Shown in pieces: positions 36,412-46,507 of a DNA stretch of 64,000 nt. The stretch spans positions 2,526,037 through 2,590,036 of the forward strand of contig OY282431.1 in the NCBI GenBank assembly GCA_958296035.1. Direction: 5' to 3'. Every line of letters starts with the position of its first letter. Position 1 is the first letter of the stretch. Below the pieces are notes generated by a model. That model was not told the origin of the DNA. It saw nothing but the letters and a program-made list of their open reading frames with translations, and did no database searches. The translations under genes were made by a program, and so were the position numbers. Origin of the DNA: Paracoccaceae bacterium (GTDB lineage Bacteria; Pseudomonadota; Alphaproteobacteria; Rhodobacterales; Rhodobacteraceae).

Positions 36412-37398
36412 ATGACGCCGCCAATTAGTTCCCCTACCGATCGCAGCAACCTGCAATACAATCCAGGATGCTCGCTTGACCTGGACCGCGTTGCCTCGGT
36501 GCGAGTCAATCGAAGTGCAGTCGAGCGCCGCGTGAAGTCACTGGGAGGCAGGCGGTCGATCAAGGCAGTGTGGCAGGCAGCGTGGCTCCTGCAGGCCATC
36601 AAGCTCATAGACCTGACAACGCTGTCGGGCGACGACACGTGCCCACGGGTCAGGCGAATGGTTGCCAAGGCCATCAGCCCTGTGCGGCCGGATATTCTGG
36701 AAGTGCTCGGCGTTCCACCGGACTCGGTACGCACCGGAGCCGTCTGCGTATACCATGAGATGGTCAACTGCGCCGTGGAGGCAAGGGGCAAGCAAGCCCT
36801 GCCGATTGCAGCAGTCTCGACCGGCTTTCCAGCCGGATTGACACCTTTCGATCTCCGGCGGGATGAGATTCTGCGCTCGGTCGACGCCGGATGCGACGAG
36901 GTTGATATCGTGATTTCGCGTCGTCTTGCACTCGCCGGCCAGTGGCATCAATTGTATGATGAAGTGGCGGCATTTCGCGAGGCATGCGGCAGCATCCACA
37001 TGAAGACCATCCTTGCAACCGGTGAACTCGGTACCTTGAGAACCGTCGTCAGAGCTTCTCACGTGTGCATGATGGCAGGGGCAGATTTCATCAAGACCTC
37101 GACAGGAAAAGAGGGAGTCAACGCTACCCTGCCGGTGTCGCTGGTCATGCTGCGCGCCATTCGTGATCACTATTACGCGACCGGGCACGCCGTCGGATTC
37201 AAGCCGGCAGGCGGGATTTCCCAGGCCAGGCAGGCCCTCCTCTATCTGGCCCTGGTCAAGGAGGAACTGGGCAATGAATGGTTGTCTCCGCGGCTGTTTC
37301 GGTTTGGTGCGTCCAGTCTCCTGGGTGATATTGAACGGCAACTCGAGCACTTCGCAACCGGAAGGTATTCAGCCGAATTTCGTCATGCATTGGGATAG
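36412..37398 (+). CDS. deoC: Deoxyribose-phosphate aldolase
   Basis: A 328-residue class I aldolase that splits 2-deoxyribose 5-phosphate into acetaldehyde and glyceraldehyde 3-phosphate. Visible are IKLIDLTTLSGDDT near residue 62, DEVDIVISRRLAL, and the Schiff-base lysine in GADFIKTSTGKEG. Later residues VGFKPAGGI bind phosphate. It is of the longer form common in alphaproteobacteria and is followed 3 bp later by an aldehyde dehydrogenase that could remove the acetaldehyde. Confidence 0.93.
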   Translation: MTPPISSPTDRSNLQYNPGCSLDLDRVASVRVNRSAVERRVKSLGGRRSIKAVWQAAWLLQAIKLIDLTTLSGDDTCPRVRRMVAKAISPVRPDILEVLGVPPDSVRTGAVCVYHEMVNCAVEARGKQALPIAAVSTGFPAGLTPFDLRRDEILRSVDAGCDEVDIVISRRLALAGQWHQLYDEVAAFREACGSIHMKTILATGELGTLRTVVRASHVCMMAGADFIKTSTGKEGVNATLPVSLVMLRAIRDHYYATGHAVGFKPAGGISQARQALLYLALVKEELGNEWLSPRLFRFGASSLLGDIERQLEHFATGRYSAEFRHALG

Positions 37399-37401
37399 TC
37401 G

Positions 37402-39786
37402 ATGAGCGTAAGCGAACTTCTCAGGAACCTCGAATTCGGACCTGCTCCAGAGAGTTCGGACATTGCTGAACAGTGGCTGCGCAAGCATGAGCGCCGGTTC
37501 GGCCACTTCATTGCCGGCAGTTTCCAGACTCCGGACGATTGCGAGCGGTTTGATTCTACAAATCCGGCAACAGGCGAGGTGCTGGCCAGGCTGACACAGG
37601 GAACCCGAGAGGATGTAAATGCGGCCGTAGCGGCAGCCCAGGGCGCCCTGCCCGCCTGGCGCCGAGTGGATGGCGCCACAAGGGCTCGCTACCTTTATGC
37701 CATCGCACGCTCAATTCAGAGGCACAGCCGATTGCTGGCAGTGGTTGAAACCCTCGACAATGGAAAACCGATCCGGGAGTCACGCGATATCGACATCCTG
37801 TTGGCAGCACGGCATTTCTATTTCCATGCCGGCATGGCCCAATTGGTAGAGACCGAGTTTGCCGATTATGAACCGCACGGTGTGTGTGGACAGATCATTC
37901 CCTGGAATTTTCCACTCCTGATGCTGGCCTGGAAACTGGCCCCGGCGCTGGCTACCGGCAATACCGTGGTGCTGAAACCGGCAGAATTCACGTCCTTGAC
38001 AGCATTGCTGTTCGCCGAAATCGTTTCCGACATCGGTTTGCCCGAGGGCGTAATCAACATCGTGACAGGCGATGGCGAAACCGGCGAACATCTAACCCGA
38101 CACGCGGATATCAACAAGCTCGCCTTTACAGGATCGACAGAAGTCGGCCGCCATATACGCCGACTGACCGCCGGTACCGGTAAATCCCTAACCCTCGAGC
38201 TTGGGGGAAAGTCACCCTACATCGTTCTTGATGATGCCGATCTCGACTCTGCAGTCGAAGGGCTTGTTGACGCCATCTGGTTCAACCAGGGACAGGTCTG
38301 CTGTGCCGGTTCACGCCTGTTGGTACAGGAGTCGATTGCCAGCGACATGTACCGTCGCATCAGGCGGCGAATGGATCGCCTGCGCATCGGGAATCCAATG
38401 GACAAGGCGATAGACATGGGGGCCATTGTCCACCCCCGTCAGTTGCGCCGGGTTTCGGGGCTCGTCGAAAAGGGCTTGTCCGAAGGCGGTGATGTTCATC
38501 GTGCCGCTTCACCCATTCCCGAAACCGGCTGCTTCTATCCGCCGACCCTGATCACGGGACTGGCGCCGTCGTCACTGCTGATGCAAGAAGAAATATTTGG
38601 TCCCGTTCTGGCAAGTATGACGTTTCGCACGCCGGCCGAGGGCGTAGCTCTGGCCAACAATACGCGCTATGGCCTCGCCGCATCGGTATGGAGCGACAAT
38701 ATCAACCTGGCGCTGGAGGTTGCGCCGCAACTGAAATGCGGTGTCGTCTGGATCAATTCCGCCAACCTGTTCGACGCCGCGGCCGGATTTGGCGGCTACC
38801 GTGAATCCGGCTTCGGACGCGAAGGCGGCTGGGAGGGAATGCTCGCCTACCTGAAACAGAAGACTCCCGTGCGGTTGAAAAAGCGACAGTTGAAGGAAGC
38901 AGGCAGCCCCGGGCAACCCGGTTCCGGAGCGCTTTTCAGGATTGATCGCACCGCAAAGATGTTTATCAACGGTGTCCAGGCAAGACCTGACAGCGGCTAT
39001 TCAATTGTGGTAAGAAACCCGTCAGGCGATCGTATCGGCGAAGTCGGACATGGCAATCGCAAGGATATCCGAAATGCTGTCGAGGCCGCCCGAAAGGCTG
39101 GCAATTGGTGCCTCACGACGGCGGCGCTCCGTTCACAAATCCTCTACTACATTGCCGAAAACCTGGACGCTCGTGCCGCCGAGTTCGCGGCGCGCATCGT
39201 GGCACAGACCGGCGTTGCAGAAACCGAGGCCGAAAAGGAAGTTGCAACCAGCATTGAGCGCCTGTTCTATTATGCGGCATGGGCCGACAAATATGACGGG
39301 CAGGTTCATTCTGTCCCGATACGTGGCGTCGCCCTGGCCATGAAGGAGCCGATTGGCGTTGTCGGTGCCCTTTGCTGCGCTTCCTATCCTCTTCTGGGCC
39401 TGATTTCGGCATTGGCCCCGCTAGTGGCGATGGGTAACACCTGTGTTCTGGTGCCGTCTGAGACGGCGCCTCTTTCGGCAACCGACTTCTACCAGGTCCT
39501 GCAGACCTCGGACGTACCACCGGGAGTGGTCAACATAGTTACAGGAAAGTGCCAGGAACTGGTTGAAACGGTGGCTCGGCACGACAACATTGATGCCGTC
39601 TGGCATTTTGGCAGTTCCGAACTTGGCAAGGTTGCCGAGTTCGAGTCTGCCGGCAATCTCAAGCGTATCTGGGCACCGGACTGCGACAGGCTGGACTGGA
39701 TGTGCCGGTCTGGCGGTCAGGGCAGGGATTTCCTGTACAATGCCACGGAGACCAAGAATATCTGGATACCATATGGCGAATCCTGA
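37402..39786 (+). CDS. Tandem-domain aldehyde dehydrogenase linked to DeoC
   Basis: A 794-residue protein with two aldehyde-dehydrogenase domains. The first (about 30-500) is complete: IIPWNFPLLMLAWKLAPALA, LELGGKSPYIVLDDAD, the catalytic Cys in FNQGQVCCAGSR, and EEIFGPVLASMTF. The second (about 515-794) keeps an NAD-fold-like part (VGALCCASYPLLGLISALAP) but lacks the catalytic-Cys block and ends early, so it is probably structural. Such double proteins often lie next to deoC in alphaproteobacteria, pointing to deoxyribose/deoxynucleoside breakdown. Confidence 0.9.
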   Translation: MSVSELLRNLEFGPAPESSDIAEQWLRKHERRFGHFIAGSFQTPDDCERFDSTNPATGEVLARLTQGTREDVNAAVAAAQGALPAWRRVDGATRARYLYAIARSIQRHSRLLAVVETLDNGKPIRESRDIDILLAARHFYFHAGMAQLVETEFADYEPHGVCGQIIPWNFPLLMLAWKLAPALATGNTVVLKPAEFTSLTALLFAEIVSDIGLPEGVINIVTGDGETGEHLTRHADINKLAFTGSTEVGRHIRRLTAGTGKSLTLELGGKSPYIVLDDADLDSAVEGLVDAIWFNQGQVCCAGSRLLVQESIASDMYRRIRRRMDRLRIGNPMDKAIDMGAIVHPRQLRRVSGLVEKGLSEGGDVHRAASPIPETGCFYPPTLITGLAPSSLLMQEEIFGPVLASMTFRTPAEGVALANNTRYGLAASVWSDNINLALEVAPQLKCGVVWINSANLFDAAAGFGGYRESGFGREGGWEGMLAYLKQKTPVRLKKRQLKEAGSPGQPGSGALFRIDRTAKMFINGVQARPDSGYSIVVRNPSGDRIGEVGHGNRKDIRNAVEAARKAGNWCLTTAALRSQILYYIAENLDARAAEFAARIVAQTGVAETEAEKEVATSIERLFYYAAWADKYDGQVHSVPIRGVALAMKEPIGVVGALCCASYPLLGLISALAPLVAMGNTCVLVPSETAPLSATDFYQVLQTSDVPPGVVNIVTGKCQELVETVARHDNIDAVWHFGSSELGKVAEFESAGNLKRIWAPDCDRLDWMCRSGGQGRDFLYNATETKNIWIPYGES

Positions 39787-39945
39787 CGCATCGGCAATGT
39801 GCCGGGACCACAGCAACTGGCTGGTTCGGGGGCCAGCTTCCAGGTCAAGACTACTGGGCGCAGGCCGGCGGAATTTCATGCAGTTCCCTGATCTGCAGAT
39901 CGCAATCCGTCCTTTCAGGAGCAGTGCCCAGGCACAGGAAATACA

Positions 39946-40467
39946 ATGAAGCGCAAACGAAGAGCTGCCGGGTTTGCGGTGGGCGAGTACGTCGTCTATC
40001 CGTCACACGGTGTTGGCAAGATCAAGGCGATTGAATCAATCACCTTCGAAGAGGGGATGGTCGAGCTGTTCACAATCTCGATTGCTCAAGAGGAAATGAC
40101 CCTGCGGATACCGATCAAACGTGTCGCCAGTGTCGGTCTGCGCAAGCTGACAACTCCTGAAGACCTGAAAAAGACTCTCACTATTCTCAGGGGTCGATCG
40201 CGCATTTCCAAGGCCATGTGGTCACGGCGAGCCCAGGAATATGACCAGAAGATCAATTCAGGCGAAATCAAACTGTTGACCGAAGTCGTACGGGATCTCC
40301 ACCGCCACGATCAAAAGAAGGAACAGTCATACTCGGAACGGCAACTCTATGCTGTGGCAATCGAGCGCCTGACCCGCGAGGTTGCTGCTGTCCAGAAAAT
40401 CGATTCTGAAAAGGCCAGGGAAACAATTCTCCGTCACCTGTCGGCGCGGCGCTCGCCTCGCAAATAA
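39946..40467 (+). CDS. CarD-family transcriptional regulator
   Basis: A 173-residue protein with the CarD/TRCF RNA-polymerase-interacting domain at its N-terminus (FAVGEYVVYPSHGVGKIKAI, FEEGMVELFTISIAQ, MTLRIPIKRVASVGLRKL). A helical C-terminal DNA-binding half follows (SRISKAMWSRRAQEYDQKIN, ERLTREVAAVQKIDSEKA). CarD proteins stabilise open promoter complexes, for example at rRNA promoters. It stands alone. Confidence 0.93.
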   Translation: MKRKRRAAGFAVGEYVVYPSHGVGKIKAIESITFEEGMVELFTISIAQEEMTLRIPIKRVASVGLRKLTTPEDLKKTLTILRGRSRISKAMWSRRAQEYDQKINSGEIKLLTEVVRDLHRHDQKKEQSYSERQLYAVAIERLTREVAAVQKIDSEKARETILRHLSARRSPRK

Positions 40468-40692
40468 CACCAAACGTCGGCAACGGGCGTCGACAGTTTA
40501 TCCAGATTCGTACTGCCGACCTGATTTGCGGTTAGCCAGAGATCTGCGAAGCCTGCGGATGGCAGTCATCCCGGCCCAGTTCCCAGATGGCACCAGGCAG
40601 CGCAAAGACGGCGAGATCTCATCCCCGCGAGGAGGAGCCGGAGGAGTTTATCCCGAACAATCAGGGAAACCTGTCCGATTCCGGGTGTTTTC

Positions 40693-41223
40693 TTACTTCC
40701 AGTAACCGTCCGGCTGGCGGCAAGCCCGGGCAGTCACGGTTCCTGATTGTCTGCCTTCTCGCCAGTTGGAATCGTAAGACCTGCAGGTAAGCCCGTGTTC
40801 GGTCCAGGTCCCTGTCGGATAGATAGTACCGTTGGCGCCGGATGCACTCCAGTTTTGGATACTGTTATTGCCCAGCGCTTGCTGAACGGCATATTCATGT
40901 GCGCTCTGAATAGCGCGCTGCCTTGGGTCAGTGATCGCGTTTGGTCGCGGCGCCGGCGCCGCGGCAGCCGCGGTCTGGTTTGGCTGCGGTGCGGGAGCGC
41001 TCAATCTCTGTGCCGCCAGATTACCAAGCAGGGCACCTACGCCGCCGCCGACCAATGCACCTTTTTTCTCGTCAGCCTCGTTCGATGCAGCCATGCCTAG
41101 TCCAGCACCAATTGCTGCCCCTGCCGCTGTTGCAACGGCTTGGTTCTGTTGCTGCGGCGTATCCACACAGCCAACCAGGGCCAGACCAACCAGGCAGCCT
41201 GCAGCAATTCTCAAGAGTTTCAT
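40693..41223 (-). CDS. Glycine-zipper outer-membrane lipoprotein
   Basis: A 176-residue lipoprotein. The lipobox is LVGLALVGC (Cys about 19). A glycine-zipper region, AAGAAIGAGLGMAAS then GALVGGGVGALLG, follows, as in 17-kDa-antigen/YcfJ-like proteins. The C-terminal part has WSASGANGTIYPTGTWTEHG and a Cys-containing tail with GTVTARACRQPDGYW. GTGGAGG lies upstream of the ATG. It probably spans or decorates the outer membrane; exact role unknown. Confidence 0.85.
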   Translation of the reverse strand: MKLLRIAAGCLVGLALVGCVDTPQQQNQAVATAAGAAIGAGLGMAASNEADEKKGALVGGGVGALLGNLAAQRLSAPAPQPNQTAAAAAPAPRPNAITDPRQRAIQSAHEYAVQQALGNNSIQNWSASGANGTIYPTGTWTEHGLTCRSYDSNWREGRQSGTVTARACRQPDGYWK

Positions 41224-41601
41224 CCTACGCCTCCACGTGTTTTGTCAAATGCCGATTCTCTGCAAGAGTAGTGCAGCGATGCCCCTAAATCAAGAATTCC
41301 GTGTACTTTTGCACAGCGCATTTGCGACTGGAAGGCGTCTTGCAATTCGCGAAGGTCGATTTGCAGGATCGATTGACCTGTCATGGGCCTGCAATCACAG
41401 TAACTTTAGCAAGGGTGTCGTTACAGCGAGCTGTACCGGTTCGTCCGGCAGGCCACATTGGGACCGATGCCAACTTTACTAGCTTGCAATCGAAAGGTCT
41501 TTTCACCAAGGCGCTGAACGCAGTTGCGGGTGTGGAAGGCCGACACCTGCTCCCAGTCATAATCGCCGATCAAGAAGATTGTGTCCACAGGGTGACAGAT
41601 T
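41224..41601. other. Divergent intergenic region, lipoprotein / threonine aldolase
   Basis: No gene supported. Promoters for the minus-strand lipoprotein and the plus-strand aldolase should lie here. A weak minus-strand pair (TTGATT, 17 bp, TACTCT) is found upstream of the lipoprotein. Confidence 0.35.
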
Positions 41602-42672
41602 ATGTCCGCACAAGGAATTGAAGGCATCGACGCAAACATGCGAACCAACCAGACTATCGATTTCAGAAGCGACACAGTCACCCAACCGGATGAGGGTATG
41701 CGGCGTGCCATGGCAGAGGCAGAGGTGGGTGACGACTGTTATGGCGACGACCCGTCGGTTAATCATCTGGAACAGCGATTTGCCCAACTCGTCGGGAAGC
41801 AGGCCGCTGTCTTCTTTCCCAGCGGCACACAAAGCAACCTGAGCGCCATTCTCGCGCATTGTGGGCGGGGTGACGAATTGCTGGTTGGCTCGACTTACCA
41901 TACCCTGACTTCCGAAGCGGGCGGAGCAGCAGTGTTGGGAGGTGTTTCCTATTGCACTCTGCCTGTCGAGGACGATGGTTGCATTGCTGCAGATGACATT
42001 GCCTCGGCCATCAAGCCAAATGATCCACACTTTCCGAAGACCAGCTTGCTTTGTCTTGAGAACACGGTTTCAGGAAAAGCCGTCAGCCTGGAGCGCATGC
42101 AATCGGTGGCCGACCAAGCTCGTCAATTCGGCCTTGCTGTTCATCTGGACGGTGCACGGATATTCAATGCCGCGCATGAGCTAAGTCTCCAGGCACATGA
42201 ATTGGCTGCGGTTGCCGATACGGTTTCGGCCTGCCTGTCGAAGGGTCTGGGCGGTCCTGCAGGCACCATGCTGGCCTGTGACTCTTCACTGGAGCCGACG
42301 ATACGCCGTAACCGCAAGGTTCTTGGCGGGGCCATGCGGCAGAGTGGTATTATCGCCGCGGCCGGACTTTACGCTCTCGACCACAACGTCGCCAGACTGG
42401 GTGAAGATCATCGCAGGGCCTGCCTCCTCGCGGAAATGATTGCCCTGCTTCGGGTGTCTGCCGGGGTCGAGGTAACACAGGCCACGAACATGGTTTTTCT
42501 GAAGCCTGCGCGACATGATCATGCACCACTACGTCGCCACCTTATCAGCAAGGGATTTCTCGTTACCGACAAGGCACCGGCGATGCGATTTGTCCTGCAT
42601 CTCGGTCATACAGACCACGATGTGGAACGCTTTGCAGCGGCGATAACCAGCTACTTCTCCAATCGAGGCTGA
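41602..42672 (+). CDS. ltaE: Low-specificity L-threonine aldolase
   Basis: A PLP enzyme of about 344-356 residues that cleaves L-threonine to glycine and acetaldehyde. Typical strings are TIDFRSDTVTQPDEGMRRAM, VGDDCYGDDPSVNHLE, and LENTVSGKAVSLERM. The PLP lysine is in ACLSKGLGGPAGTMLA, and AVHLDGARIFNAA also matches. The start could be ATG 41602 or ATG 41638; neither has a strong ribosome site, and 41638 gives a more usual N-terminus. Confidence 0.92.
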   Translation: MSAQGIEGIDANMRTNQTIDFRSDTVTQPDEGMRRAMAEAEVGDDCYGDDPSVNHLEQRFAQLVGKQAAVFFPSGTQSNLSAILAHCGRGDELLVGSTYHTLTSEAGGAAVLGGVSYCTLPVEDDGCIAADDIASAIKPNDPHFPKTSLLCLENTVSGKAVSLERMQSVADQARQFGLAVHLDGARIFNAAHELSLQAHELAAVADTVSACLSKGLGGPAGTMLACDSSLEPTIRRNRKVLGGAMRQSGIIAAAGLYALDHNVARLGEDHRRACLLAEMIALLRVSAGVEVTQATNMVFLKPARHDHAPLRRHLISKGFLVTDKAPAMRFVLHLGHTDHDVERFAAAITSYFSNRG

Positions 42673-42875
42673 GCGTCTGCCTGCCACCAGCTTCGGCCCT
42701 GCTGTCACTGAGATGGTCCCAGGAAACAACCCGGGGGCAAGACTCCGCCTGGCGAATTAACGCATGGCCAACTACAATTCCTGTGCAGACAAGGGGTCGG
42801 CTCGGGAAGCCTTCACCACACTTTTCCGTGGACGGATTATTGCCTGCCTGAGCACAATATCTGGCACCACCGATT

Positions 42876-43460
42876 TCATTCGACTCCAGGCACCCGCCCG
42901 GACGCTATATGCTCAATGATGTCAATTGCGGATTCGCTGTCCCACTCGGCATCGCCAGTGAGCCGCGCCAACTCGTTACCATCCCGGTCCAGAATGAAAG
43001 TGATCGGAATACCGAATACGCGAAAAGATCTCATCAGTTCCATTTTTGGATCATAGTAGATATCAAGATGCTGAATCCCGGTTTCGGCGAGAAAACGGTC
43101 AACTCCAGGACGCGGGTTCGGCCCTGCGGCGATGGCGATTACCTTGACCCCTTGATCCTCCATGCGAGCTGCCAACCGGTCGAGCGATGGCATCTCCTTT
43201 CGACAGGGAGCGCACCATGTGGCCCAGAAGTTCATGACCAGCACCTTGCCCTTGAAGTCCTCAATTCGGACCTGTCTGTCGTTTCCATCGAAAACTGGCG
43301 TATCAGGCGTCGGGCGTGGCTCATCGTGCACGACGAGCTTCTGCATTGACATGTCCCTGAGGGCACGGATGTCCTCGGCTTCGGTTGCAGCCACGGCTCC
43401 TGTGATTGCGAATACCAGCAGGAAGCCATATAGTGATGCGATTCCCGTACATCTTTTCAT
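42876..43460 (-). CDS. tlpA: TlpA-like thiol:disulfide interchange protein
   Basis: A 194-residue secreted or membrane-tethered thioredoxin-fold protein. After a hydrophobic N-terminus, the redox site is [19 protein letters not shown] (Cys pair about 84 and 87). The cis-proline loop is [15 protein letters not shown]. Such proteins reduce apocytochrome cysteines or metallochaperones in the periplasm, fitting a cytochrome-rich cell. It is divergent from argH, a common alphaproteobacterial layout; the two start codons lie only 15 bp apart. Confidence 0.9.
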   Translation of the reverse strand: MKRCTGIASLYGFLLVFAITGAVAATEAEDIRALRDMSMQKLVVHDEPRPTPDTPVFDGNDRQVRIEDFKGKVLVMNFWATWCAPCRKEMPSLDRLAARMEDQGVKVIAIAAGPNPRPGVDRFLAETGIQHLDIYYDPKMELMRSFRVFGIPITFILDRDGNELARLTGDAEWDSESAIDIIEHIASGRVPGVE

Positions 43461-43475
43461 GGTGCGTATCCCGAC

Positions 43476-44894
43476 ATGCAGAAATCCATGGACAACGAGC
43501 GCCTTGCAAACAGAATGTGGGGTGGAAGATTTTCCTCCGGTCCCGAAAAGATCATGGAGGAGATGAATGCTTCAATCCGGTACGACAAGCGACTGTACCG
43601 ACAGGATATCGCTGGCTCCCAAGCCCATGCGGCGATGCTGGCGCGACAAGGTATTATAAGCGGCGAGGACGCCGAAGCAATATCGCAGGGGCTGATAACG
43701 ATATTGTCAGAGATTGAAGCCGGAACTTTCAGGTTCCGGGAAGATCTCGAGGATATTCACATGAACATCGAGAGTCGACTCGCCGACCTCATTGGACCTT
43801 CGGCCGGTCGCTTGCACACGGCGCGCAGTCGAAACGACCAGGTTGCTACGGATTTCCGGCTCTGGGTGCGTGACCGAATCGACCTGCATTGCATGCAACT
43901 TCTTGACTTGATGCAGATGCTGGTGCAACGGGCCAGGGGTACAGCGAGTACCATCATGCCCGGTTTCACGCATTTGCAGAACGCGCAGCCGGTAACTGTC
44001 GGCCATCACCTGATGTGCTATGTGGAGATGCTTGGCCGCGACCGGAATCGGCTTGTCGATTGCCGGAAGAGACTGAATGAATGTCCATTAGGCGCCGCGG
44101 CGCTCGCTGGCACGTCTTTTCCACTGGACCGCGACACCACGGCAACAGAACTTGGTTTTGACCGGCCTTGCGCCAATTCCATGGACGCCGTGAGCGATCG
44201 CGATTTTGCACTCGAGTTCCTGTCCGCCAGCGCCATTTGCAGCGTTCACCTGTCTCGGCTTGCGGATGAAATTGTATTGTGGGCTTCAGCACCATTCCGG
44301 TTTGTGACGTTGGGGGACGGATTTTCGACCGGATCGTCCATAATGCCACAAAAGCGCAACCCGGACGCTGCCGAACTCGTAAGGGCGCGGGCAGGCCGGG
44401 TCTGCGGAGCACTGACCGCCTTGCTGTTCGTTAGCAAAGCTCTTCCTCTGGCCTATTCCAAGGATTTGCAGGAAGACAAGGAGCAGGTGTTTGATGCCAC
44501 CGACACGCTGGCATTGTCGCTTTCAGCCATGACTGGCATACTCAAGGAGATCAAGTTCAACGAATCGGTCATGAAGCGTGCAGCCAGAGATGGTCATGCT
44601 ACGGCCACCGATCTCGCCGACTGGCTGGTGCGACAGGCTGGCATGCCATTTCGTGAAGCCCACCAAGTGGTTGGCACGCTGGTGCGCATGGCAGAGGAAG
44701 CAGGTTGCGGACTGGATGAGATTTCACTTGCGGACATGCAATCAGTATGCAAACACATCAATGTAGAGGCCATGTCTGTGCTGGATGTAGAGAATTCTGT
44801 TGCGTCCCGCTGCAGCTACGGCGGAACTTCGCCTCGCGAGGTCAACAAGCAAGTCAGCGACTGGGAGAAAAGACTGGCATGCGCAAGGCAGTGA
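43476..44894 (+). CDS. argH: Argininosuccinate lyase
   Basis: A 472-residue enzyme of arginine biosynthesis that splits argininosuccinate into arginine and fumarate. Marks: [20 protein letters not shown] near the start, [18 protein letters not shown], the catalytic His loop [14 protein letters not shown], and the superfamily signature [18 protein letters not shown] 43476 or ATG 43488 may be used; no Shine-Dalgarno is visible before either. The next lipoprotein gene overlaps its end. Confidence 0.95.
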   Translation: MQKSMDNERLANRMWGGRFSSGPEKIMEEMNASIRYDKRLYRQDIAGSQAHAAMLARQGIISGEDAEAISQGLITILSEIEAGTFRFREDLEDIHMNIESRLADLIGPSAGRLHTARSRNDQVATDFRLWVRDRIDLHCMQLLDLMQMLVQRARGTASTIMPGFTHLQNAQPVTVGHHLMCYVEMLGRDRNRLVDCRKRLNECPLGAAALAGTSFPLDRDTTATELGFDRPCANSMDAVSDRDFALEFLSASAICSVHLSRLADEIVLWASAPFRFVTLGDGFSTGSSIMPQKRNPDAAELVRARAGRVCGALTALLFVSKALPLAYSKDLQEDKEQVFDATDTLALSLSAMTGILKEIKFNESVMKRAARDGHATATDLADWLVRQAGMPFREAHQVVGTLVRMAEEAGCGLDEISLADMQSVCKHINVEAMSVLDVENSVASRCSYGGTSPREVNKQVSDWEKRLACARQ

Positions 44895-45007
44895 TGGTTC
44901 TTGTTTTGCTTTTGATATTGTCCGCATGCGGGCTGCGAACGGCACCAGAGGGCATGGAAATCTCCCAGGACTTTTCTGCCGACGACTACCTCTATCCGAC
45001 ATTCTAG
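44879..45007 (+). CDS. lptM: LptM-type small lipoprotein
   Basis: Only 42 residues: a signal peptide with lipobox [11 protein letters not shown] (Cys about 17) and a short acidic tail ([21 protein letters not shown]). It overlaps argH by 16 bases and precedes lysA, the usual alphaproteobacterial place for this family. LptM is known to help LptD disulfide maturation in the LPS transport complex; the assignment rests on size, lipobox and context. Confidence 0.75.
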   Translation: MRKAVMVLVLLLILSACGLRTAPEGMEISQDFSADDYLYPTF

Positions 45008-45120
45008 CTCTCTGGTGACAACCTTGCGTTTTCTGTGCCGCAGGCCACTTGCTCGTGCACCGGGCGTCGATACGGAATTGATGCCACAAAGCGTGGCGAA
45101 TGTGTTGTCACGAGGCAGGC

Positions 45121-46428
45121 GTGCAGGGTAGCAGGCCAGGCCAAAATCCGGGTTCCGGCAGCCGCAGTCCGTTCAAGTACTTCAAGGGCGAGTTGTTTGT
45201 CGAAGAGGTTGCCGTAAAGACCATCGCGCGTCATGTCGGAACACCAGTCTATATCTATTCTGCAACCTGCATAGCTTCCAATTATCGAAGTTACAGCGAT
45301 TCCTTCGCCAATTTGGATTGCCGGGTGTTCTACTCGATCAAGGCAAATTCCAATATTGGTGTGCTTCGGCATCTGTCCACTTTGGGTGCAGGCTTCGATG
45401 CTGTGTCGGGCGGAGAGATTCGGCGAGCACTTGCCGTGGGTGCACCTGCCGGAAGCATAGTGTTTTCCGGCGTTGGCAAGACCAGGAATGAAATGGCCCT
45501 GGCTCTCGAAGTCGGCATCAGGCACATCAATGTCGAAAGTGAGCAGGAGTTGTTGCGGCTCAGCAGACTCGCAGGCAACATGGGCAAGGTTGCCAGTGTA
45601 CTCATTCGGGTAAACCCCGATGTCGATGCCAATACCCACACCAAGATTGCGACAGGCAGAGCCGAGGATAAGTTCGGGATTCCCTGGTCACGCGTGAAGA
45701 GCGCCTATGTCCTGGCGGAAGAGCTGCCCAACCTCAATCCAATTGGCCTGGCCATGCACATCGGTTCGCAGTTGATGTCGCTTGAGCCCATTTCAAAGGC
45801 TGCGGACCAATTGGCCGGTCTTGTCCGCTCGCTACGCGCCGAGGGTCATCAGCTTGACTGCCTGGACGTCGGAGGTGGTCTGGGTGTGCAGTACCGGGCG
45901 GAGGGACCGGCGGGCCCGAGTGTAACCGACTATGCCAGGCTGGTTCAGGCCAGGTTGGGTGACCTGGATTGTGAGCTGGAGCTCGAACCCGGCCGCTCCA
46001 TTGTTGCAGATGCCGGCATCCTGGCGGCATCTGTGTTGCTAAGAAAGCGCGGCATCAGTCAGGAGATTCTGGTACTGGATGCAGCAATGAATGATCTTGT
46101 TCGACCTGCCTTGTATGGCGCCTGGCATGAGATTGTCCCGGTTCAGAAGAGGCCCGAGCATACGGAATGTGTTCGGACGGATGTTGTTGGCCCAATTTGC
46201 GAATCGGGCGACAGGTTCGCGTCAGGATTGCGCTTGCCACGGCTGGATGAAGGGGAACTGGTAGCTGTCAAGACCGCAGGAGCCTACTGTGCGGTGATGG
46301 CCTCACAGTACAACTCGCGTCCGCTGGTCCCGGAAGTCTTCGTCCGTGGGCAACAATGGACCGTGGTGCGCCGAAGACCGTCATTCGAGGAAATCATCGG
46401 GATCGAGGCTATACCCGACTGGCTTTAA
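45121..46428 (+). CDS. lysA: Diaminopimelate decarboxylase
   Basis: A PLP enzyme of about 435 residues making L-lysine from meso-diaminopimelate. The PLP lysine is in FYSIKANSNIGVL. Other strings are GAGFDAVSGGEIRRAL, IRVNPDVDANTHTKIATG, KFGIPW, and the phosphate loop DVGGGLGVQY. The active-site Cys is in VGPICESGDRFA. The GTG at 45121 or ATG at 45100 precedes FKYFKGELFVEEV, where family homology begins. Third gene of argH-lptM-lysA. Confidence 0.94.
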   Translation: MQGSRPGQNPGSGSRSPFKYFKGELFVEEVAVKTIARHVGTPVYIYSATCIASNYRSYSDSFANLDCRVFYSIKANSNIGVLRHLSTLGAGFDAVSGGEIRRALAVGAPAGSIVFSGVGKTRNEMALALEVGIRHINVESEQELLRLSRLAGNMGKVASVLIRVNPDVDANTHTKIATGRAEDKFGIPWSRVKSAYVLAEELPNLNPIGLAMHIGSQLMSLEPISKAADQLAGLVRSLRAEGHQLDCLDVGGGLGVQYRAEGPAGPSVTDYARLVQARLGDLDCELELEPGRSIVADAGILAASVLLRKRGISQEILVLDAAMNDLVRPALYGAWHEIVPVQKRPEHTECVRTDVVGPICESGDRFASGLRLPRLDEGELVAVKTAGAYCAVMASQYNSRPLVPEVFVRGQQWTVVRRRPSFEEIIGIEAIPDWL

Positions 46429-46507
46429 GATGCGGTGCTACGGGATTCTTGCCCGCCAACGATCCCTAGGCAACCGGGCCACCTTGCAGCGGCGTTCATT
46501 AGGAAGG

